This document shows positions 9,022 to 15,099 of a DNA stretch of 15,099 nucleotides, in pieces (the first letter of the stretch is position 1; every line of letters begins with the position of its first letter). A program made the position numbers and the translations under genes. The notes under the pieces were generated by a model. It saw only the letters and a program-made list of their open reading frames with translations, was not told the origin of the DNA and searched no databases. The stretch comes from Halocafeteria seosinensis (taxonomy: Eukaryota > Sar > Bigyra > Bicosoecida). Location: contig LVLI01001388.1 in assembly GCA_001687465.1 (NCBI GenBank), positions 1-15,099 of the forward strand, written 5' to 3'.

Positions 9022-9756
9022 TTCGGGGGTTTCGTCAGATCGAGTACATGCGCCGAAATTGGATCTCTACATGTTCACGCATATAGTCAGAGGGTGCTGA
9101 AGCATTGCGTTGAGGCACGTTCATGATGTTCCGGGTAGGGTTCACGTTGAGACTTTCACTACAGAACGAAATCAATGGCATAAAGTCCTCAGGAATCTCG
9201 GCGTAAAAGTATACCCTACGTGTCATAAGATTGCTCGTCCCGGGCTCCATATCTCGGCCGCGTTGTTGCCCAACGTCCATATGAATCGCCGGAACTCAAA
9301 GCTACATAGATCCCAGGCCGTCAGGATACGAACAGGGAATTGAGCATGTATGAGAGTGTGCGTGTGGTGTGTCGTCCTGCGTACCCATGAAGTTCGTCTT
9401 CCATTGGCTTCCAAAGTCCAGTCTAGTCGCTCCTACCGCGTATTTGGCCATCAGTAACGCGTGCAGTTGACGCAACACGCAAAACTTCCATGTCCGTCAT
9501 CTATATACACCATGCCCTCCTTTGACCATTGAATTCCAATGCCCGGGCCGATAGGTGCTTCCACCCGTCATCATGCTTGTGCGATGCATGCATGCGCCCA
9601 TTGGTTTCGGAGTGCCCCATTACTGTACTAATACAGTGTGCATCATGCACCAGCCATAGCGTAATGTAGCATTCAATGATTGCGAACATGGAGGTCGTAA
9701 ACTGCGACCTCATGTCCGCCCAAGCAAGCACACAAAAAAGGCTCCCTCCTCCCCAA
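9022..9756. other. Spacer upstream of gene B2
   Basis: No intact gene is seen. The lower third may carry decayed MRH sequence belonging to the EGF relic on minus, but the match is weak. The upper part lies just left of the conserved B leader and shows no recognisable coding content. It includes a CA/TG-rich patch near 9355-9370 and a short direct repeat GCATGCATGC around 9585-9595. Confidence 0.35.
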
Positions 9757-9946
9757 TGCCATGATTCATGAATGGAGCACTCACTCAGAATTGATGTGTA
9801 CTGCTGTTTCGTCTGCTCGTGTCAAGAGAAGACCGCAGGTGAAAATTTTTGTAGCTTCTCTTTCTTTTAAGTATTCACCATCGTGGAAGAAAGAACATCC
9901 AACCTACTGCACGCCCCCCAAATAAGAAGAGACACGCGCAGATAAA
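9757..9946 (+). promoter_or_regulatory. Conserved 5' leader of gene B2
   Basis: This is the counterpart of the B1 leader, with long identical stretches. A pyrimidine tract at 9855-9868 ends in AAG at 9869-9871, 75 bases before the ATG. This could be a 3' splice site for a leader intron or for trans-splicing. Conservation here is as high as in the coding exons, so it cannot separate function from recent duplication. Confidence 0.45.
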
Positions 9947-10892
9947 ATGATTCGAGGATTCGCGATGATATTTTCTCTCCCTATGGCCTTGGTGATTCTC
10001 GCCGGGGCAACAGCATCGACAGCTCTGGCTGTTGACAACCGTAAGTTGGACCTGGAACCGCAGTTTGATTACATGTGGAATGGACCTGTCTTCACCCTCA
10101 ATTGTCGTAGCTGCAGAGGCGTGCGGGGTCAAATTCAAGGACGCTGTAAGTTGTTGAGTTTCTGCCTTCAACGCTGTTTCAGCGATCGTTAATGGATGCG
10201 TGGTGCAGACCTTTGGTCTTAGTGGCTCGTTCGTCGTGGAATTGCATGACAAGAGAAACGACGGGTGGGAAAGCACATTCAAGTAAGCCGTCTATTGTAA
10301 GTGTGGGTATTTTGGTCTGTATTCAACTCTTAGACACCCCTCTGCAGATATTTGATTGGTTTCTGTAAGAATGTCGGTATGTAGCGCCGTAGCTCTTTCC
10401 TGATCATAGCTTGGGATCGCAAACTCAACGAGTACCCGCTATTGGTGATACAGAACGGGAGGATATCAATCAACCAGACATTCCGAGTAAGTGTCAGACA
10501 GTCCTTGACCACAACGGCGGAGCAGTGGCTGCATTGCAGTATCTTCCAAACGAAAACGACGATGATGGTTCCGGAAGCTGTTACGCTCTTGGAGGTCACC
10601 TCGATGGTTCCGGTGCAAACATGTCATTCTCGAAAGTCATGCCAAACGATCCTTCCATAGGATTTGCGTTGACCTATACGAATGGGGACAACTGCATGGA
10701 TGGCAATGGAAAGGATCTAGGAAGGCGGTCAATAAAAATTGACCATATCTGTGCAGATCGGGCCGCGCAAGACGACGTTGGCGAAGTCGTCGAAAGTGTT
10801 ACATGCCAGTATCATGTGGTAATCGAGTCCCGCGAAGGATGCCCTCGAGAGTGTCCAATTGTGGAAAGCCAAGGTATTGCTCCGAGTCGTGT
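9757..10892 (+). repeat. Right arm of the B inverted duplication
   Basis: This arm matches 5320-6475 read on minus. Intron positions and phases are identical, and intron lengths differ by only 0-2 bases. The match ends abruptly in the codons after SRVCDG in the EGF module. The arms are about 3.3 kb apart. Confidence 0.85.
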
Positions 10893-11256
10893 GTGCGACG
10901 GCAGAGGTGTGTGTCGATACAGCAAGTCGGAAGGGAAACCGAAGTGCTTTTGCGACAAAGGCTATAAAGGATCCAAATGCTCTACCAGCGGCGATTCCAC
11001 TCCACACGAAAAGGGATCCAGCGGAGGTGCTATTGCAGGCGGACTCTTTGGTGGTATCGCTCTAGGCGCTTTGATCGGAGCGGGCATCTACTACTATCTC
11101 TACGTTTATAAGCCCCGGCAGACTCCTGGAGCCGGCATGAATGTGGCAACTTCATCGCAAGCAGCGTGGCATGGAAGTTCAGGGTACACCCCTCCTGATA
11201 CCGAGGGAAACGTCCAAGAAGGTGGTGGTACAGGTGGTAGGGATCCCCTATTATAA
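9947..11256 (+). CDS. B2: MRH-EGF membrane receptor-like protein
   Basis: The proposed exons are 9947-10040, 10111-10145, 10209-10282, 10348-10376 and 10478-11256, giving 336 residues in frame, with introns of 70, 63, 65 and 101 bases. Alternative in-frame starts of exon 5 are 10454 and 10433. Residues 1-29 are a signal peptide. MRH-like cysteines fall at 36, 74, 83, 112, 150, 169, 187 and 199. Q98, R160/R161, E183 and Y189 sit where MRH lectins place their mannose-contacting Gln, Arg, Glu and Tyr. GCPRECP (198-204) leads into an EGF-like module ending CFCDKGYKGSKC (234-245). A Gly-rich membrane span covers about 261-288, with the aromatic run YYYLYVY at its cytoplasmic edge. The tail of about 48 residues is Gly- and Pro-rich and ends RDPLL, which resembles but does not match an acidic dileucine signal. 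Location at the surface or in endomembranes, and glycan binding, are inferred from the domain plan. Confidence 0.82.
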
Positions 11257-11856
11257 CCTAAGGCAACGGATGTACTTGTCGGAAACGAGTAAACGATATT
11301 GATTTTTCATAGGTAAAAATTTACAATGCCTGTTTCCCTAGGAGACGTCCACCTTAAAAACTAGCAAATATTCGTTCTTCTTGCACGCTTCATAACTTCT
11401 CAAACATCTCAGTTCTCGTCCAGAATCGGTCTTTGCGATCGCTCGCTCACTTTGCGACCGAAGGCTCTTTTGTCCCCCCTTCCACGCCCCCCGTCAGGCG
11501 CACACCTAGAAGCGTGGAGTATATGATAAGTGTTGGGCCGCCTTTCATCACTTTTGCATGGCAGCACGGGATGTTAGCAGCCGCAGTTGACTATATTTAG
11601 TTTCCCACCCCACAAGGGACGAACTTCGCTGTGCGCGCCTCCTCGAACCCGGCAGCGTCTCAACATACCTTCAGTAATTTGGTTGTCCCTCTTCATTCAA
11701 GGCAACCAAGAAAACCACGCTTGTGTATACAAACTGTGTTGTGTGGGCAAGCACTCTCCGGTTAACTTGAATAACTGATTGGATCTCGCGCTCCGCATCG
11801 AATCGCCATCCTGGAACTTCGAACACTGTATGTCCACTGGAAGGAAGAACCAAACT
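11257..11856. other. Intergenic region between B2 and A2
   Basis: These 600 bases, about the same length as the A1-B1 gap, presumably hold the B2 3' untranslated region and the A2 promoter. There is a GATCG/CGATC-rich patch near 11435-11460. I recognise no gene, RNA or element. The last 30-40 bases weakly resemble the sequence upstream of A1. Confidence 0.4.
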
Positions 11857-13168
11857 ATGAGCGCCCGAACACCCTCGTTTGCGCTTCTGCTAGCCATTCT
11901 CGCTGTCTGTGCAGCCGTATGCAGGTACGTTTTGGACATATAGCATGTTCTCGTCGAGTCGCGTCGTCGCGTACGTGTAGTGGTCAAGCATGTTAACGTC
12001 ATCAATGTTTACCTGGTGTCCGCAGTTCCTCGAAAGAGCCGAATACCTGCAAATATCCTGACGATAGTATGAGCTCACCCTCCGACGTACTGAAAGGCAT
12101 CACTTGGGACCTGGGTGGTCTTACCTTGAGTGATGGAGAGTGGTATGTCAATATTTTTTAAAAAAAAGGATCCACGACCGTATGCACTTGAGTTTTTCAC
12201 TGCCATAGCAGGTATGGAGCCCACGACAAGGATAACAACGACACTCAACACTTAATGTTCTATTTCAATATTTGTGGAAGTCTGCAAAAATCCGATGTCC
12301 AAAAGTGTATAAAGGATCAAGCCGGCCCGAATTCGGGTTCAGCACCAGCGGCGTGGGTCTATGTTAAGCATGACTCATGCCATAAGCTGGGCGAGTATCC
12401 TCGAGTAAACAAATTGCTCAGCTATCACGTTGACCCGCATGGTAAGTGAAAGTCTTGGCTGGATCAATTCTTTGCTATGAACGTATAATATTACTACCTT
12501 AATCATGGGGTCAGACAAGTTGCGTCCCGCTGCCGGGGTGAACCTGTGGTACAAGCTTGGCGGTGAGCGTGGTATTGATGACTGTGGTTCACACGAGAAT
12601 GCTGAACTTAAAGTAGCAGTGTTGTGTGGCGGTGGAAATCGCCATACGACAGAAAAATTGGAGAAGAACAAGGTTAACACGAATATGTTTGTGGATGTAA
12701 GGTGTCACACCGCGTTGGTCGTCGAGTTGGTACTATACTCCCAAACTTGCCGTATTGTCTTGTGGTTACAGAAGGTGGGAAAATGTAGCTATGAGGTCCA
12801 CGTAATAGACCCAGCAGGTTGTCCAAAGGAATGCCCAATTGTCAATGGCGAAGTTTGCTCATCCAACGGCCATTGCGCTTACGATCGAAGAGCCCGGGAA
12901 GCAAGGTGCTTCTGCGAAGACGGATACAAAGGGGAAGATTGCAGTACGTGCACATCTTCCAGACCTTATCCTGTTTATTGCTAGATACTCTCTTTTCTTG
13001 CTTGCAGCAACCTCTCCTGGACGGTCTTCCGCTGGTGCTGTCGGTGCCGTATTTGGAGGCATCTTTATTGGATTAGTAGGTGTGGTTGGGTTTTGGTACT
13101 ACAGGCAACGATGGACCGGTAAGAAAGGTTTCCAAACTAAAGAGGACGACGACGAGGGATTCTACTAA
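11857..13168 (+). CDS. A2: MRH-EGF membrane receptor-like protein
   Basis: The proposed exons are 11857-11924, 12026-12142, 12212-12441, 12515-12696, 12772-12943 and 13008-13168, giving 309 residues in frame. The GT-AG introns are 101, 69, 73, 75 and 64 bases. Residues 1-22 are a signal peptide. The MRH-like cysteines fall at 31, 83, 94, 118, 162, 176, 204 and 216, in the same order as in B2, with the last gap (12 residues) identical. FYFNICG (78-84) is typical of this fold. At positions where B2 has Gln, Arg and Glu, A2 has other residues, while the final Tyr (206) is kept. GCPKECP (215-221) leads into an EGF-like module ending CFCEDGYKGEDC. A Gly-rich span (about 266-288) ends in FWYYRQR. 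The 20-residue tail is basic, then acidic (KEDDDEG), ending FY. The second intron carries stops, so it must be removed. A2 is the intact counterpart of A1. Confidence 0.82.
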
Positions 13169-13558
13169 AGCTTAAAATCTTAGACGCCACATGAATAAGA
13201 CTATATAATGCATCGCGACCAAGCAGCTGGATAGTTCCTCCGTACGCATATCTTTCCTCCGGATGGCCTAAACTTGCTTGTACGCAAAAAACAACGGACG
13301 TTGTACCTTTAAGTTTTGTCTACTGGAATGCGGTTTTAGCCAGTCGAATGCTCTTCCTGCCGTTCCACTTCTGAAATCCCGCCCGCGATGGTGCAGATTA
13401 CTCAGAACTCAACCAGGTTAGTAGTGGTCACGGGAGGCCGTAGAGTCGATCAAGAAAGAAGCTACCTAGCATTGCAGTAGAAGAACGATGCAGCCAGGAA
13501 AGTCGTTATGCTGCACTAAGTACGGCGAGTACCAACTCCACTGTGTCACCATGAGAGG
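13169..13558. other. Region between A2 and retroelement remnants
   Basis: This holds the presumed 3' untranslated region of A2, followed by sequence with no intact frame. A plus-strand frame near 13475-13550 reads as Ser-, Thr- and Ala-rich protein leading towards the RNase H relic and may be its decayed upstream part. Confidence 0.35.
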
Positions 13559-13640
13559 GAAACGCTGGAACGACTACGGGAAAAGCCGCAGATGGACTCT
13601 GTCTCACTGCATGACGTTCCTCGTGAGCAAAGACGCTTGT
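13559..13640 (+). pseudogene. Decayed RNase H fragment (plus-strand copy)
   Basis: The frame reads ETLERLREKPQ, then SVSLHDVPREQ. It is closely similar to the minus-strand copy at 13890-13970, which reads ETLERLREQPQ, then SISLCHVPREEN. After the PRE motif the similarity fades, and stops appear in the next 100 bases. This is the C-terminal part of a retroelement RNase H, decayed and facing the other copy. Confidence 0.65.
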
Positions 13641-13764
13641 TTGTGTATTTGCGGAACCGTCCGGCTTGTCTCAGGGTTTTTGATCCGGTGGGATATGTTT
13701 GCGATCTTCGGGAAAGGTTGAGTTGTGGCTCTTATATTGTATATTCATGTGATTATAGGGAAAT

Positions 13765-13790
13765 ACTCCCCTAACGAGTTTATAGGGAGT
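13765..13790. repeat. Inverted repeat at the junction of two RNase H tails
   Basis: ACTCCC at 13765-13770 is mirrored by GGGAGT at 13785-13790 around a 14-base loop, with partial further pairing (CTAA against TTAT). It lies where the plus-strand RNase H remnant ends and the minus-strand one ends, so the two 3' ends meet here. It may be a short terminal sequence of the element. Confidence 0.5.
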
Positions 13791-14090
13791 CCGGATCTCC
13801 CACGAAGTATTCCCCTGTAGAATCATTACAAAACACTATGTCTTTCCGATCAATTGCTTTATTAGCTAGACGGTCAGCCTCCGTGTTTTCCTCGCGAGGA
13901 ACATGACACAGCGAGATAGACTTCACCTGTGGCTGCTCCCGCAAACGCTCAAGTGTTTCGATTAATTTTTGAAGGACAGGGCTGCAGGTGGGGTGAATTA
14001 CAGGCAAACGTTCCTTGCGCCCAATTAATTGCGTTCAGAAAGTCTCCATATATATATATAGTCAGGTGCGTTGCAAAGTGCAGCCCAAGG
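13780..14090 (-). pseudogene. RNase H domain, C-terminal part, frameshifted
   Basis: Read on minus, a first frame contains GDFLNAINWAQGTFACNSP, which fits the RNase H strand with a catalytic Asp followed by its helix. Near 13980 the reading must shift by one base to continue as LQKLIETLERLR, SISLCHVPREEN and TEADRLANKAI, ending in TAA at 13780. The N-x-E-A-D-x-L-A-N core holds another catalytic Asp and is typical of retroelement RNase H. The N-terminal third of the fold is not visible, because above about 14100 the sequence becomes a plus-strand reverse transcriptase. It is therefore truncated and frameshifted. Confidence 0.65.
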
Positions 14091-14178
14091 CTATGTTGAA
14101 AGATGGGAAACATTGCTAATCCCGAGTGGGAGTGGTGAGTCAGCTGACGATACAGACCTACTTGGATCAGGGGGATAG

Positions 14179-15099
14179 GAGGAATTACCGGTTGATGGTC
14201 CCTCAACACAATTAACACGAACCGTCCTGGCACTGGAAAAGGGCTCAGTTAGAAGGGCAACGACGCAATTAACAGCGCTCGGAATAGCCCCAGATTGTTC
14301 ATTTGTGCGGGAGCAACTTGTAAACATGAATCCCAGGCCGTATCAACTGTTTCGGACGGAGAATCGCACATCCCATTGGGATGTTTCGCCGGCTGAAGTG
14401 AAATCCCAGCTCCATGGAATGAAGAATGATTCCGCCCCGGGACCCTCAGGCCTGCGTGTTGTGGCGCTCAAGAAGGTGATGGCGACGGACGAAGGAGCAA
14501 AGCACATCACCACACTCGTCAACGAAATAATCAATGGGAACGCACCTTATAAGGAGAAACTTACGGCGGCTCGGTTGGTACCCCTAATTAAATCGCAGGA
14601 GAAAGTCCGTCCCATCGCAGTGGGGGAAGTTCTAGTGCGCCTTGCATCTCGTATACTGCTGCGGAGGCATCAAAAGGAATTGACTCGGTTTTTCAGGCCA
14701 TTCCAGTTCGGAGTCAAAGAATCGGCAGGAACGGAGCGGATAATTCATTTCGTCCGGAGATGTTTCCGTCAATCGAGAGCGGTCCTAAGCCTTGATATAG
14801 CGAACGCGTTCAATTGTATAAGTCGGGAGACAATCAGATCTGTCCTATCAGTTCACTTCCCAGGAATGGTTCCCTATTTTGAGTGGGCTTACAAGGATGG
14901 TGCTCCACTATGGTATAAAGGGGATGTCCTTACCACTTCCCGAGAAGGAGTTCGCCAGGGCGACCCTTTGGGGCCGGCGTTTTTCGCTATAGGAATACAG
15001 CATCTTTTGGAGCAACTTCTTCAGGAGTTCCCAGATATTAATCTGTACGCTTATCTCGATGACGTAACAGTGGCCGGGTCAGTTAGAGACTTGGAGGCA
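14179..15099 (+). CDS. Non-LTR-type reverse transcriptase, partial
   Basis: The frame is open for 307 codons up to the window edge, so its 3' end lies outside. SAPGPSG (14431-14451) precedes the polymerase. VRPIAVGE (around 14605-14628) matches fingers motif 2. LSLDIANAFN carries the motif A aspartate (codon 14794). EGVRQGDPLGP (14944-14976) is motif B, and YLDDV (from 15052) is motif C with both catalytic aspartates. These fit reverse transcriptases of non-LTR elements, perhaps the CRE/SLACS or R2-like group, but the clade is a guess without a tree. In the same frame a TAG at 14176 interrupts plausible upstream coding sequence (SGSGESADDTDLLGSGG), so the 5' part is broken or truncated. The core itself has no stop and keeps its catalytic residues, so decay is recent or the coding region starts here. 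Confidence 0.85.

Noticed and set aside
10183-10282. Third exon of B2 starting at 10183 rather than 10209 (and at 6028 rather than 6002 in B1)
   Set aside because: It would need a weak donor or a different second exon to stay in frame and would leave an intron of only 36-37 bases. The start at 10209 keeps all sites canonical, gives introns of 62-63 bases and a better MRH start.
9875-10282. Minus-strand open frame across the B2 5' region
   Set aside because: It is an antisense shadow of the B2 leader and first exons; the sense strand has signal peptide, splice sites and domain evidence.
11220-11256. Acidic dileucine sorting signal at the B2 C-terminus (RDPLL)
   Set aside because: The spacing matches neither DxxLL nor [DE]xxxL[LI]; noted as a resemblance only.
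1-15099. tRNA, rRNA or CRISPR features
   Set aside because: No cloverleaf with a B-box-like GGTTCGAATCC, no conserved rRNA words and no regularly spaced direct repeats were seen by eye.

Overview
This window comes from a nuclear genome, most likely of a unicellular eukaryote. Four genes can be reconstructed only by removing short GT-AG introns of about 62 to 103 bases. Each then gives a secretory leader and clean cysteine-rich modules. Stop codons are standard, and reverse transcriptase and RNase H fragments are scattered around. I cannot name the lineage from the sequence alone.

Layout. Positions 1-2012 hold no gene I recognise. Positions 2013-3839 (minus) encode an intronless 608-residue coiled-coil protein of unknown function. 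Positions 5010-13168 hold four related secretory or membrane proteins in two families, called A and B here for convenience. On the minus strand are B1 (5010-6265) and A1 (6864-7918). On the plus strand are B2 (9947-11256) and A2 (11857-13168). A spacer of about 2 kb between the two pairs contains decayed fragments: an EGF-like module of the A type and an RNase H tail. From 13559 to the window end lie retroelement pieces: a decayed RNase H tail on plus, a frameshifted RNase H tail on minus facing it, and a non-LTR-type reverse transcriptase on plus that runs off the edge.

The four proteins share one plan: signal peptide, a domain with eight ordered cysteines that I read as a mannose-6-phosphate receptor homology (MRH) domain, a motif of the form GCPxECP, and an EGF-like module. 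B1, B2 and A2 then have one glycine-rich membrane span and a short cytoplasmic tail. A1 stops after the EGF module and looks soluble. The plan suggests luminal or cell-surface glycan-binding receptors, possibly for cargo sorting; that role is inference. B1 and B2 are nearly identical, introns included, from the 5' leader through the MRH domain. They then diverge abruptly, so each carries a different EGF, membrane and tail segment. The B family keeps the four residues expected for mannose binding, while the A family has lost most of them.

The most interesting item is this inverted, order-scrambled array of paired MRH-EGF receptors with swapped C-terminal halves, one member without an anchor and at least one dead EGF relic, next to retroelement debris. 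All gene models were derived by hand from splice-site logic and agreement between copies; no database search was run.
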